64,000 nt of DNA from Marasmius tenuissimus (taxonomy: Eukaryota; Basidiomycota; Agaricomycetes; Agaricales; Marasmiaceae), in the NCBI GenBank assembly GCA_029532415.1, contig JAQOTA010000042.1, positions 186,001-250,000 of the forward strand, given 5' to 3'. This document shows positions 11,270 to 24,039 of this stretch, piece by piece. The number at the start of each line of letters is the position of its first letter. Within the stretch, counting starts at the first letter, position 1. Below the pieces are notes generated by a model. That model saw nothing but the letters and a program-made list of their open reading frames with translations. It had not been told where the DNA came from and did no database searches. A program made the position numbers and the translations under genes.

Positions 11270-12706
11270 CTTGAGGTACGAACCTGGCTTCCAACTGAGT
11301 ACCGTTGCTCAATGGGCGTGGGTCCAATGGAAATATCCAATAACTTACCTCCGATGCAGGGGATCCAATTCGACTGCCGAGCGCATAACCCTGGGATATT
11401 CTCGTCAAACGCTCTTCGCAAGGTTCATATGAGTCTTCGATTAAGGCCACATTTGACGGTCGAAGGTAGACGGATAGTGACCGAAAGTTTTCCTTTCTCG
11501 CCCCAGAGTCCGACCTCTTTCGATCATGATGTTGGACCCAACGTCATATGCTACTTTCGATCCGGTCCCGCCTCTCGTTGGATCACTTTTCCAACATGGT
11601 AATTGATGGCAATACGTGAATCTTCACCAGTTATATGGCGTTGTCAATTTGGAGATTGCGAACAACGACCCTTTCAAGCTTCCCTTGCTCCAAGAGCTTG
11701 TCTGCACTCGTTCCGAGACGGCGCCTATCAGCTCAATCTTTTTAAAGAATTATTTGAAGTCGTCTACGCTACTGGAGAGGGTTATAGTCCGGACTACGAA
11801 CACACACATGTTCCTATCAATTCTTTCCAACTTGGTGCACCTCTCAGGCACCTCACCTTCACATTCGGTCCGAATGAGTCATTTGATGAGTCGTTGATTG
11901 TCCTGAAGAATTTTGTCACGTCTATCTAGACGCTGCATTACGAGTTCGCGCCAGATGCGACGGAGTCCAATTATAGGGTCTGTGCAGAACTTTCACCGTC
12001 CACCATACTCTACGCGCCCGTCGAATGTAAGCAGGTGTCACGACTCGGGGTTGACCTTTTTCACGACGAGGGAATATTTCCTTATCTGAGGGAAATCTAC
12101 GATCGCTTACTCCTCCCGCCTTGAAATCACTGTCCCTTACCGGCGAATGCAACTAGACGTGTACTTTCACAAGGCCATGGCCTTACCTTGGCTTCTATTG
12201 GCTCATGAAGCGCTCTCGTTGCACCTCACAGGAGATCACACTCGATGGCTTGCCGCTATCAGATACACATTTTATCCATGCTATAAACAATATACCCCAC
12301 CTGGAGCACCTCACAATCACCGAAATCTTTGCACATGATGATTCCACCATGGAGGAAGATATGTACCCCAGGCGCTTTCAAACCAGTTTCGAAGGATCCC
12401 ATCACGAAGCTGTCCCCGAAGGAGTTGGGAACGGGGCCAGAATCCTCGATGTTCTTTCCCTGGTTGAGATGCCTGTCTTTCCGTGTTCTGAATCATTTTG
12501 ATGCGGATGTGGAATTTGTGGATATGGCGAAGTCACGATGGTATCCTCCGAGTCGTTTGTCTACCTTCCAGCATGGTTCACTCAGAACCGCAGCCTCACA
12601 CATCTTGGGACGAAGGGCTGATATGCCGGTGGACGAATCGCTTAAGCTTCTGGATAGGGAAGGGATGCAAATCGTGGTGAAGGCGCAAGGAAAGATGATC
12701 GTTTGA
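11270..12706 (+). pseudogene. Eroded F-box-like gene, inverted paralog of the 7105-8799 gene
   Basis: Pieces of the intact F-box protein can be followed in order but in shifting frames. FLSRPRVRPLSI matches FLSRSRSRPLSI near 11490. WQYVNLHQLYGVVNLEIANN matches WQYVDFHHLDGAVNLEITKN near 11610. EITLDGLPLSDTHFIHAINN matches ELTLDGLPISDVHIIGALNS near 12230. LDREGMQIVVKAQGK near 12660 matches LDREGMQIVVKARGC at the end. In-frame stops and frameshifts separate them, and the N-terminal F-box is largely gone. The end at 12706 corresponds to the natural C-terminus of the family. The copy is non-functional as a full protein. Confidence 0.75.
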
Positions 12707-12941
12707 TTCCATGCGGCGGACGCGTAGATTTTTCTTGCTATACGTATCACTCATGAAGACCTGGAGCAGTCTCATTAACAGGATAGATCAACCCTCATCA
12801 TCAAACCATGAACTCATAATCCAAACAGAGAGAAAGTAAGCAATGTGATATGGTACAAGGAGCATGACTATAACATAAAACAACAAAGAGAAGAGAAACG
12901 TCAACGACTACGTCCAACGACAAGCGAGATGGTTTTTGAGT

Positions 12942-15128
12942 TTACACCTTGGTGTCGCTCTTGGTGTCGTGAAGCTCTTGGTCGAGTTCTGCAACAACAT
13001 ACATGCTGAGTAAAACGGGCGAGGCACAAGAGAATTGACGAAGGACGTACGTTTCTGAGCCCTTTCGATTCCGGCAGCACGTTCCTCCGCGGTGACGGAA
13101 CCGAAGATGATGTCCATGTCCTCCAAACTGCGGCCTTTGGTTTCGGGGATGAGACTATACGGAGGGGTTAATTGAGCCGCAGCGAACAGAGAGACAAGAG
13201 GATACGTACATCGAGAAGGTACCCATACCAGCGATGTTGATCGTTGCGAACATGATGAAGATCTTCCAACCGAGTACTCTGACGAGTGAGGGGGTGATAT
13301 ATGACACGACAAAGTCTGTGATTACATCGGTCAGTACGAAGACATAAACTATGGGAGGAGGAACGTACTGAAGAGCCATTGAGTGGAGCTGGCAAGTGCG
13401 AGCCCGTAGTGCCTCGTCCTCGTGGGGAAGATATCAGAGACGTAAACCCATGGAAGAGGACCTATCGTTGCAATGTCAGTATTATGAACGGGTCAAAACA
13501 TCCTAGACTTACCCCAGCCCATACTGTAAAAGCACACGTAAATGTAGAGCATACCAGCCATGGCCTGACTGGCGGGTGGGGGCGAGGCGGCGTTAGGGTT
13601 GGGTGGGTGTGTCTTCAAAATAGCACCAATGATGTAAAATAGAGTACCCATTCCGAAGGCGGAGATAATGAGGGACAATTTACGCCCAAGGGTTTCGACA
13701 CCAAAGAAGATGAAGAGGGCAGTGAAGACGACTTTGACGACACCGTAGATACCCGAGGCGAGGAGGGATTGAGTGTTTCCAGTGTAACCAATAGACTCGA
13801 AGATCTGAGGAGCGTAGTAGCTGATCCAAATAGTCACAGGTGAATATCAGTTCAGAACGACAGATTAACGAGAACTCACTTGACACTGTTCTGTCCAGAG
13901 AATTGTTGGAGAAGAAACAATAGGAATGCGATCACAAATCGGATGAAGTTGCCTTTGCCAAGGAAAGCCTCCTTCATACCAAGGCCCTTGCGAGCAGCTC
14001 TCTCTTCGTCTATAGCAGCCTCGATCTCCGCCATTTCCGTACAATCTCCTCGTTCTGAGGATGTGCCTTGCGAAGATAAGCGAGGTTATCAAGGGCTTGT
14101 TCATTGCGTCCCACGGAAGCGAGCCAACGAGGGGATTCCTAGGAGATCGTTGAATGCGTGATCCGCACAATCAGAAGAGTGCAAAATAGACTCACCTTGA
14201 CAGTCATAAGACCCAACAACATGACTCCACAAGGCACCAGTTGGAGACCGAATGGAATTTTCCAGATGTTCGAGCCTTCGGGGATGTGGATGCCGATACC
14301 GACTGTATTAATTTTCCATCAACAATCATCCCTGGGCGGTGTGTACTGTGCAGGGAAGGGACTTACAGTTCACGAAATACGAGATCATGACCCCAATTGC
14401 AACCATGATCTGGAACAGACCGGTAATCCTTCCACGGACTTCTTTGGGCGCACACTCTGATACGAAGGCAGGGGCAACGGCTGAAATACCACCAATACCA
14501 AACCCAGAGATGACACGTCCGGCGTATATGAGATCAAGACCGTTTGAAGGGCTTTCGGCGACGGTGGTGAGAACCTACGAAAATGACACGAAAATTATTA
14601 GCGACGAGATGGCGAGTAAATGAGATATACGACGCACAGCGCCAATAGCGAAGACGGTTGAGAAAGAGATTAAAGTCCATTTTCTCCCAATGCGAGCTGG
14701 AAATTAGACGGCAAGGATTTAGTCTTCAGGCGAACGAGCACCGAGAAGTGGCGGTGGTGACGATATTACGCACCCGAGATGGGCGCTGAGCACAGAGCAC
14801 CAACGAAAGCTCCTGCCTGAAGGACGGAGACAACGATAGCACTGACGTCGTCAATCGCTTTTTGGTCGCCATGTATCCCGAAATGTTGTTGGAAATATTT
14901 GTTCTTTACAACACCACCAGCGATACCCCTGAGATGATAGAGATCAATCACGTAAAAACGGTGAAGAGTGCTCAGTGCGACGCACGTATCGTAACCAAAC
15001 AGGATAATACCCCAGTAAACGACGAACGCGAGCCCTGTACATTCTAGATGAGCACGAGACAGGAAAAGAAAATCTGAACCAGACACACAATAGACCCGAA
15101 TGTTGACAAAAACGTCCTGTTTGTTCAT
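12942..15128 (-). CDS. MFS sugar-porter family transporter, with an apparent single-base frameshift
   Basis: Minus-strand exons encode most of a 12-helix sugar porter (PF00083 type). From the N-terminus they include FVVYWGIILFGYDT, GGVVKNKYFQQHFGIHGDQ, SAIVVSVLQAGAFVGAL and the sugar-porter motif ESPRWLASVGRNEQAL. Then come FLLFLLQQFSGQNSV, YYAPQIFESIGYTGNTQSLL, PLPWVYVSDIFPTRTRHYG and the C-terminal signature IPETKGRSLEDMD, ending at TAA 12942-12944. Introns of about 50-60 nt with GT-AG ends separate the exons. Between the ESPRWL exon (frame ends EEIVRKW) and the following helix (AEIEAAIDEERAARKG) the frame shifts by one base near 14036-14042. Restoring one G would join them. Position of the first exon is uncertain. 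It probably transports a sugar or quinate-like substrate across the plasma membrane. Confidence 0.8.
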
Positions 15129-17605
15129 CGTGGAATATCGTGCTCAACCTCGAGAATGAAGGGAGGTGTGTCCTGGCGGTGAGAAGGAAAGGCACGAAGA
15201 AAAACTATTCGTGGAGCTCATGGTATTTGAAGGCCGGCAGAGCAATTGTGTGGGGGGCCGCCCGGATCGCGGGAGCCGGTTAGTGCCGTGTGGTATCATG
15301 TGGCCATCCATATGCGGGGAAAGTCCGGGGGAAAAGGGGCTCAGGTACACGATATCCTGGGTCTTGTAACTGAAGCATCAGGACGGGAGTTTTCGCAAAT
15401 GTACGGATTCAGCTAGTCTGAACGGGAGTCTAAAACAGGTCGCCACGGGAGGCTCAAGACAAAAATAAAGGCTGTATAATAGTGTTCAGGTCAGTGGCAT
15501 TTAACAGAACGCCATTCATATAATATCCCGCAACAATCCTAAATTAACGTCAGATCATGGAGCCGTAACAAGACTCCCGAGATCGGGTAGGTGAGATTGA
15601 TGATTTGATATTCAGAGCACGCGCAGACCGTCTGACCTTGAGCAGCCCTGTAAGGAAGCTTCAGTGTGCCAAGGCGGCGATTTCCCGAGTTATCGAGATT
15701 CGAGGCCAAAGTGGGCAATTTTGTTTGTAAATCAAGAACATGATCCATCAAACGCGGTTTGCGGTACCTTTTTCACGAGGTTGTTTTACAAGAGCCCGGG
15801 GCTTTGAGGTGTGGTTTCTAGGCGTTGAGGTGAAGAACTGGGGGCGGCCCGGGGAGGTCAGAAGGGAGGGGCCCACGGTGAGTTTGTGAACCTGAGCTAG
15901 GGCTGAAGTTAAGCGTCGTCAAGAATGTATTGTTTGGATGCTGAAATTCACGGAAATCAGTATGAGCAATTCAGGTGCTTTGAGACGTATATACCCTTAT
16001 ATACCCTTATGATGGTGTCGATGAGCATGGGGTGACTCCGGTCTACTTGTACCCCCGAAAGTATATTATTTATAGTTGGGAGGCCTGGAGAGGCTTTATG
16101 TATTCATGTATACTCCACTGCCGCAACTCGAGCAACGTTGATTCCCAGCCATAAAGAGACGGATACCCAATTACGATACACAACGATTATTCCGAACTAT
16201 GTTGAAGCTTAGCGAGAAGACTGCAGTCGCTCAAGACTTTCGATGACCCAAGCGCGCGTTCGGAAATCAAGCGCTCATCAGCGGCCTTCTATAGTTCAAT
16301 GCTTTTTGGGACGTTCCCGAGATCTTGCAATGGTGGCGACAGCCACTCGTGTCTGGGCTCTGGAACCACCCGTTCCTGACAAAATGGAGGTGTCATGAAC
16401 TGAATTGACTGAGAGACTTGGGCAACAGCCTCCTTGCTTGTGAGAGGCCCGTGGTGGCGGGACGGGCCGTCGCGCAACCCCGGACCCGTTGCTTGATAAG
16501 TACACGCCTTCCCTCGAATTCAGTGAAAGCGTGTTTCCCAACTTCGATTCACTTGGAAGTTGAGTGGGTGTGGAAATGAGGATTAACCATGGGGAATAGA
16601 TAAAGCTGGTCGCAACTACTGAGTCCTCTCGCGGAACAGACATTCTCTCAGTTGTGTGCTACTAGTGAATGATTGTGGTCTCTCCTTTCGGGAGTGCAGA
16701 GTCTATATATAATGTCCAAAGATGGACTTGATGTCGCAAACCGGGTATCTCAATGAAGTTGATCCTGACGTGTTGTACGCGTCATACTATCTCATGCCAC
16801 AAGGACCCGTACTCTCCGTAGATGAGCTTCATTATTGCTTCTCTACCCTTCGGGGCGAGAAGGATGGAGTTTCACGGACCGCCATGTGAAATATTGGTTA
16901 GTTCCAATAACCTGTAAGCTGTTTGAATGACACGGTTGACCTTTGACCCGAAAGCGAATTCAGTTTTCTTTAGGACGCAATCTACGCCGGTTCAATGAAA
17001 GAGGTGGCTGCGACTACAACGTTGCGTTGAGAAGTTTCTTAAGGACCCTTCTCACCCGGATTTACGCGTCCTCGGCAGCAGCCGAAAAGTTCTTCCATCC
17101 ATCGATGTCAATTCGTGCTTCGATATCGTGGAGTGTGAGCGGGCAGAGTGATATTCACCACCAGCCTATGGCCCGTTGGATACGGCTTTCCGAGATTTTT
17201 GCGTGTGCCGGGTACCCTTTACCAGATCAATGCCAGCAGAGTGTGAATCGAAAGAACCGCGTACCAACAGGCGATGTATCGGGCGAACTGATAAGGCGAA
17301 GCTGAAGCGCTCCGGCTGGGTTGGAACGTATGCCCCCTCGCCACAAAGATGTGTCCTGTGCGACCGGACCGACAGAGAAAGTGTCTACTAGTCCAATTTT
17401 GACTCATAGCACTGGTGTTTTAATTTGGACTGATGATGTAGAAAAAAGTAGACCTGAGACTCAAAAATTGCAACACAGACGGTACTGGTACGCCTTTTCA
17501 TGGATAATCGGCAGCAGCATATCTATAGCCATAATAACCGACCCTCCTTTATCAGTGGAGCAAGGAATTAGGGAGTCAGCTCATAAGAGAAGGATAACGT
17601 ACATA
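15129..17605. other. Intergenic stretch of about 2.5 kb
   Basis: No frame carries a recognisable domain or a consistent exon chain. A short tandem TATACCCTTATATACCCTTA lies near 15990-16010. Both flanking genes point leftward, so the transporter's promoter falls in the first few hundred bases and the DUF6535 gene's 3' end at the right edge. Confidence 0.4.
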
Positions 17606-20157
17606 TCACACGTTACTGTCTGCTGGTGTACGTATTTCATCTATAGGTCTGCCGCTTCTCGAAAGATCCACCGCTTCGCCACAAAACCCCATCACTGGTT
17701 CGCCGCCATTGCTGAGAAAGGGATTCCTTATTCGAGAATCATCATCATCATAGTCCAGTCGTATTTGGGCGAAGTAATCTTTGGGAAGGCCGTGGCTAGC
17801 TTTGACCTGTTGTAGAAGGAGTCTCCATCCCTTCAAAGTCTCTCTTTCGCGACGAAGAAACTCTGGATTACCAACAAGCTGCTCGTGGACGAAGGTGATA
17901 AAGGCGAGACCTGCAGATGATTTCAAACACTGGGAATCCCTCCCCTTATCAGGACCATCAGCAAAAGGATTCACTGAGGAAGATGGATCCGGATAGTGTA
18001 AGCCATGAGTCGAAAGAATGTCGAGCAGTAAGAGTTTCTGGTCAGGCGAGGCATTCCACCAATGGCTTTTGTACGATATGAGGACGTGCTCAAGCTGTGA
18101 GTCTTGAACCTCGCTGGAACCCATCGCTAGACCACCCAAGAGCTCCTCGAATCTGGGTAATGGAATCGGGAAGTATCCGGAGACCAAACTGAAGTGGCCT
18201 TCGGGAAGATTATGAGCGCGGCGAACAGTCTCTGTGGCCTCTATCCAACGATAAACGTCGTCTTTTAATGCATCTGCTAGAACATTTTCTCGAGCCATGA
18301 AGTGATGGGCCTGCTCAAGAAGGTCACGGCACGCTGACGCTCGAACGAAAGCAGAATGGGGAGCTTTTGGATCCAAGCTCGATATCGAAGCAACGATATG
18401 TTCTGCCAATTTGTGTGGAAGCGAGTAGTTCTGAGCTGCCATCGATTGATTCATTGCACGGCCGTAGGATCCCAAGAGCCGAGTGCCAAGGTCAGAAGTG
18501 CTTCGATCTTCGAGCAATCTGTCGATTTGATGGAACGGTACGGGAAAACCAATATCCCGCCGAGAAGACTCGACGATGTTGCCCCAAATGGACTCCAACA
18601 CTCGTTCCAAGCCTTGGTAGTCCCGAGCCGACAGCTTTGACCCGTTGATCAGAACGTGGTTGTAATGGAGCATCCGGTCGAAGATCATGGTTCTGTCTGT
18701 CCGATCATCGTCGAGGAAAAGGAGCTGGAATACCGTTTTATGGTCTTCAATCCCCCAATCCGACACTCCGGGGGTCGGCTTCAATACCCGTCCAATATCT
18801 TCTGTTCTCCATTCTCTCCCAGGCAAAAACAGCCACTGGTCGAAGACAGCTGGCATGGCTAGATGCGGTGGAAGGGTCTCCAACACGTTCTGCAGGTGCG
18901 GAATCATCGCGGGGCTATCCTGCAATTCCCTCACCAGCCACCGAAACGCCTTCAATTCGTAATAGGGAGGTACCAAATCGAGACTCGAACGTTGAATGAC
19001 CTCAAGGTCAACGGAAGACCAGTTGAATAACTCGTTCAAGGTGTTGTGCAATGCCCACGTCTTCCAGACGCTGATACGTTGGGTGCCTAGCAGCGTGCAA
19101 AGAGACTTCTGTTTGCTCGAAAAGAAGTAGAGGATTTTTGTGAATGCGGGGAGGCGAGAGAGGGCTCGAGAGGCTTTGAACGCGATCCAAGCCTGTGGGG
19201 ATTTGTATGGGCATATTAGCTCCATCGGTGGGAGAGTCATTATGAACTCGGCAGGCGAGGGGTTCAACGGAACTGGCCCTCGTCCAACACGAGCTTTTCT
19301 GAGCTCGGGAGTAACCTGGAGAGCCTGTCTGATAATGTCGATACCAGGAATGAACGTAGTCGCCAGGTAAAACAGAACAGCAAATCCGACGATAGCCGCT
19401 GCCAGTGCAAATGGAACCTTATGGCGACTCCATAAGAGCTCCAGCAGGCCAGCTAGAAATAGAAAGAGTGCGAGCTCGAGGAGTATGGGTAGAGCAGCTA
19501 GGATCGTTGGAACGCGCCATTTACTGAGGCTTTCGTGTCTTAACCAACGAAGTGCTAGGGCTTCAGATGGGGTACGTGTGTGTGTAGGCTTCCGGTGCTC
19601 CCTGAGCCATTGTTTGCAGAGGAGGCCGAATAACGCATCGACGAGAGCGATTATGAGGCTTAAAAACCAATAGGTATTGATTCGGACGTCGGAAGGTAAA
19701 ATTTGAAATGGTTCAGGAGTTGAAATTGTTTGATTATTTATCTGCCAGTGAGTGAGTTGGCGGAGGAGCACCACGCTTGCATCTTCTGGCCTCTCGCTCA
19801 GCCACTGGTACGACTCGACCGTGAACGCTGTCACCACGGCGGAGAACAGACCAGTCTAAGTCAAATACCACGTTACTTTGCAACCACAACGAGCAATCTG
19901 AGGACGTACGAAAACCAGCAGCGTGTCAATATCTTCCTTCCATCCCTGTAATAATCCCTCATCGTACAGATTCACCTGATCCATGATCACCCCCCAGGAC
20001 CTTTCGAGTGTTGGCCTTTTTAGATTACCCTTGGGGGTGAGGTCAGACAAGGATATATCCAGATCTTAATCGAAGTTGCGCTTACCGAATGCGAAATGCC
20101 ATCTTTCCCCTCACCACAATCTTCCACATAAATAGGCCTTAACGAGTCCGAATCCAT
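17606..20157 (-). CDS. DUF6535-containing membrane protein
   Basis: There are three exons. Exon 1 is 20157-20086 (MDSDSLRPIYVEDCGEGKDG). A 56-nt intron is followed by exon 2, 20029-19910 (ending in LLQGWKEDIDTLLVF). A 54-nt intron precedes exon 3, 19855-17606. All phases fit. I chose the ATG at 20157 because the next upstream frame has no ATG and only this splice joins in frame. The N-terminal W-K-E-D-I-D-T-L-L-V-F then TGLFSAVVTAFTVESYQWL is the DUF6535 signature, with transmembrane helices at about residues 60-80, 125-145, 190-215 and 220-245. The remaining 500 or so residues are soluble and helical, with no recognised domain. Function unknown; such proteins are abundant in Agaricomycetes. 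About 809 residues in total. Confidence 0.85.
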
Positions 20158-21469
20158 CGTGTTGATCGGAGAGTACCGATTGTAAAGTCTTTAAACTGAA
20201 GTTCAGAAGATCGATGTGAATGAGCGTGCTTGTGCACAGAAGAAATTTTGAAGTTGTCGTGTGGACAGAAAGCAAGGGGTTCAAACTACCCTGCTTTCTC
20301 GACCGTGGGCTATTTCAGAGCTACTTTGATTCTACAGCTATGAGCCATTGAATGGCCCGCCCAGCCCATCAACAGCGCTTAGCCTTGAGCACAGGTTTCG
20401 ATTGAATAAATTTGGTATCCCGTGCTGGTATTCCGGACATGAGGCTTCATAAAGAATGTTCCATAGAGAAGAGAAGATCAATATCCTGTGCGAATGCCCA
20501 GGGAACCGTGGGGGAAGCCTTCTCGAGAGTACCGAGGAAGGGGAAAGCAATGATCATCTCGGTATCAAGGGAGGTAGAAGAAAAACTCACTGGTGCTGTG
20601 GCCTCGTTCTCGAACTTGGAACGCTTCGGTATGTTAGTGCTGATTGTGTTGCAGCCTGCAGGGGAGACGTCACGATTAACCGGACTACGCTCTCCCAGAC
20701 GTGGGTGTTCAATCTGAATGATTGTCGGTACTGTGGTATTCCAGGATGAGCGGCACACTGGACCTTCGGATACGAACTTGACGGGGAAGTGAAGAAGCGA
20801 GTTTGGTGATAGTAGAAAAGCGAAGATTCGCCTTTGAAAGCGACAATCTCACAACCGAAAAACGACAATGCCTTTGGCGTGGCCACCCAGCTCAACGGGG
20901 AAGATCGAGTGTATAAGTTGCGTCGGATGATGGTGGTTTAAAAAGACCAATCTATAAGCGCCCAATATTCGCGGGCATAACGGCCCGAGCTCGGAGGTAT
21001 AAATCCTCTGTGCGCCAAATGCCTATTGACTCTGAACCACAATGATTACCCCCGGTAGCATTTAACCAGTGGCCGCCCCGAAATCACATACAACCTCCTC
21101 CACTTACACTTCAACAAATCGAGATGGTAAAAACATCTGCTATGTGCCTGCCCCATATTTCGAATGTCAGCACAACCCCAGCTCGTTCGTTACCTTTCCC
21201 GATTGCACGCGTGATACTTCAAACCTTGCGACTTTGCTTTGAATGGAGGATCAAAATTGGATATCCTTTGTTTATCATATCTTAGATTAGGAACGATGTG
21301 TGCTGGACCTACACGAATCCAGTTCTTGTTGTTTTGCCGAGGTTCATCCCAAGCCAATACCAAATACAGCTTCCTCTCACGCACGTGGTTTCGAAGGTAG
21401 AAGAAAACGTTATTCTTGCTTCTCGACGCCGATGACCCACGTTCGTCAGGTTGAACAACGACCACCATC
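20158..21469. other. Intergenic stretch between divergent genes
   Basis: The DUF6535 gene reads left and the histidine-phosphatase gene reads right, so both promoters lie here. Minus-strand frames around 20450-20890 (for example VATPKALSFFGCEIVAFKG) look mildly protein-like but have no ATG or clear exon chain. No gene is called. Confidence 0.35.
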
Positions 21470-22861
21470 ATGACCTCGCTTCGTCGCCCCCTCTGGCTTG
21501 CTCTATCTGTTCTCTTCGTCCTCTCCCCATTTCAGGGAACAATCTTTACTCCCGTTAAGGCTGCAAGCTCGGTGGCTTACAGTCTCGGTGCGCAATTACT
21601 CAAAAGATTGTGTGCCTGTCGTGATGATGCTTTTTTTTTTTTCCAGTTCCAGGCTTTTTTATCCAGGATAACTTGACCACCGCCGATGCTGTGTGTTTGA
21701 GATATTGCGAACGACCAAACTCTATATGATGCACTGACTCTACGGATGTAGGTTCCCCCTCGTTTTGGACTGATTGATTCATCCGACAACCGATGGATCA
21801 GCCTGCAAGAGGAGATTAGAAAGCTCAACGAGGAGAGCCCAGCTAATGAGAGATACAAATTAATCTTCTTCGGCAGGCATGGGGAAGGGTTCCGTGCGTT
21901 TCGATGTCTATGTTTACCGAAACTTATCGTTCATTCATTCCCTACAGATAACGTTGCTGAAGCCAAATACGGAACGCCAGCCTGGGATGCGTACGTTTGA
22001 TATTGAGCTTTACTAGCGAAGGGTTTCTGAACTCTGACATCTCTAAAGCTACTGGTCGAAGTTGAACGGAGATGAGGAGATCGTGTGGGGCCGTGCGTTT
22101 TTATTCCGATTGTCGTATCCCCAGTACTGAAACCGTGCCTAGCCGATGCGGAGCTAACACCTACCGGAATTGAACAAGCGCGAGCAGTCAATGCAGCATG
22201 GAATACCGAGCTCACATTCAACATCCCCCTCCCGAAGAAGCGTTACAACAGTCCGATGACCCGGGCCTTGAGTACCTATGTCCTCACGTTCGAGGGGATT
22301 GATTCTCCGGAATGTGAAAGACCGCTTGTACTCGAGGTACGTCAATTCTTCCCGTATAGAAGCTACTTGTTCGGATACTGATCCCACTACTGGCCGTGAT
22401 AGAATCTGCGTGAAGTCTACGGCGTTCACACATGCGACAAACGCCGCTCTCGGACCTACATCGAAACAACCTTCCCCGAGTTCAACATCGAAACAGGGTT
22501 CACCGAAGAAGACGAGTTATGGACTCCGGATATGAGGGAGCCGAGTGATCACACACTTGACCGAGCGAGAAGCGTGTTGGATGTGATTTTCCGTCACCTG
22601 GATGATGAAAGTTGTGAGTAGCGCTCCTCTAGTTCTAGTCAATCCCCTGGTTAGACTGACCCAAATATGGCTACAGTCGTATCTGTGACCGCACATAGTG
22701 GTATTATCAATGGATTCTCTGGCGCAGTCGGTCGGCCTTCATTCTCCCTGCAGACGGGAGGTATGCACTATGGCTTACTCGATATTCACCTTTCTGACTA
22801 TGGAACTTTTGCAGGGGTCCTGCCGATGGTGATCAAGGCTCTCAAAACTCCGTCAGGCTGA
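21470..22861 (+). CDS. PMU1-like histidine phosphatase (phosphoglycerate-mutase superfamily)
   Basis: Nine exons join in frame: 21470-21587, 21647-21690, 21752-21893, 21948-21990, 22049-22092, 22143-22336, 22403-22613, 22677-22760 and 22815-22861. All introns are GT-AG. The protein opens with a hydrophobic leader (WLALSVLFVLSPFQGTIF), a likely signal peptide or anchor. The catalytic histidine motif is FFGRHGEGFHNVAE, the catalytic histidine codon being at about 21878. The second half of the fold shows DAELTPTGIEQARAVNAAW, YNSPMTRALSTY (with the usual S-P-x-x-R) and the second histidine in VSVTAHSGIINGF. This order matches yeast PMU1-like branch-2/1 phosphatases rather than glycolytic mutases. 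The substrate is unknown. The leader suggests a secretory or membrane location. The gene is complete and undamaged. Confidence 0.9.
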
Positions 22862-23311
22862 AATACAAGAAAGATCGGGGACAGCAGTTATGTTTCCTGG
22901 TCCCAAAGTTTTTGTACCAAAATCCAGCTGTCAATATCGAATTGAATGGTAGCAGATGAGCGACTCAAATTCATTCGAGCACACAACTCGATTACAGACT
23001 CGAGGTACGAGATGCAACTGTGGAGGTAGCTCTTCTGAGAGTCCAGATGGGTATCCAAAACCGGTCAAGGGTCTCTGAAAGACCGGAACGAGTGCAATTT
23101 TGAAAGCTTCATAACTAAGCTCGAGCTTAGTACCTATCCCCACTGATCACCATTTTTACGGTTCCGAGTTGTATGCACTTGAGGAATAGAGAGCAAGAGT
23201 ATATTGCACGTCAAAGCCAAAGGTATATAGATGATTCATATCCCCCGAAACCCCCGTCGAATATATTCGAATCGAATCACACCCGAGTTCAAAAGGAATA
23301 CTTTCCACGAA
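22862..23311. other. Short spacer between convergent genes
   Basis: This holds the 3' ends of the phosphatase (plus) and lectin (minus) genes. Nothing else is seen. Confidence 0.4.
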
Positions 23312-24039
23312 TCAGAAGGTCCAAATTTGGTTCGTACTCCCCTCCGTACACTCCCAGGTCTGCAAATTACGACCAGTGCCAAGAATTCCGGCCGTGAGAT
23401 CCAGACACTGATTGTTCGGGCTATTGGCGGCTCTGAACCTATTACCCTCAACGATCCATTGGGTAATGGGGATGTCACTTCTGATTTCACCGCAACTAAA
23501 ATACGCGAAGTGAAGCACCGTTGTATGCTAGTTGAGGAGGGAGAGATTAGGTTTGCGGATAAAAGGACCCGGAGAAGAGGAAGGGACGTACATCCGAATA
23601 CTTGATCACCATGTCCGAAGGTTGTATGCCAGCTCTTGAGACACAAATTCGGTGCACCGGTGGATTGGACCTCGGTCTCACCCTCGGTGAAGTTCCAGAG
23701 GGTGAAATCGGACTCAGCGCACGGGTAGCTACAGTGTTGATAGAGTTGTGTGAACAGACGATCAACTTTGGGCGGGTTAGCACTTACATCACGGCGTTGG
23801 TGTCGAAATGAGGAGTCCCTTCGTCGATCGAGGTGTAAGGGACGATACACCAATCGGCGTTGCCGTTCTGGAAAGGGTTGAGAGTTTGATCCGAGTCGCG
23901 TCAATGATCAGCCGAGAGAACATACAGGATGAAGAGGACGTCCTCCAGCCTGACGAGCGCCAACAGTCACGGTCATAGCTGAGGCAATAGTCGCGGTGGC
24001 GCAAGACACAGCAAGTACGACAAGAGAAGAGAAGTGCAT
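23312..24039 (-). pseudogene. Secreted ricin-B-type lectin-like gene, copy 1, probably frameshifted
   Basis: The ATG at 24039 opens a signal peptide (MHFSSLVVLAVSCATATIAS), followed by GARQAGGRPLHP. Exon 2 encodes NGNADWCIVPYTSI. Exon 3 carries YPCAESDFTLWNFTEGE and PNLCLKSWHTTFGHGDQVFG. The last exon ends in NNQCLDLTAGILG, LQTWECTEGSTNQIWTF and TGA, with the Q-x-W spacing of a beta-trefoil (ricin B-lectin) repeat. Compared with copy 2 (25879-26588), the start of the last exon has one extra base, just after the codons for GASLRV (TTTTAG against GCCG). After normal splicing this gives an immediate stop. An alternative acceptor does not restore the frame. It is therefore probably broken, though intact on either side. 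The family binds carbohydrate; no toxic domain is present. Confidence 0.7.
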
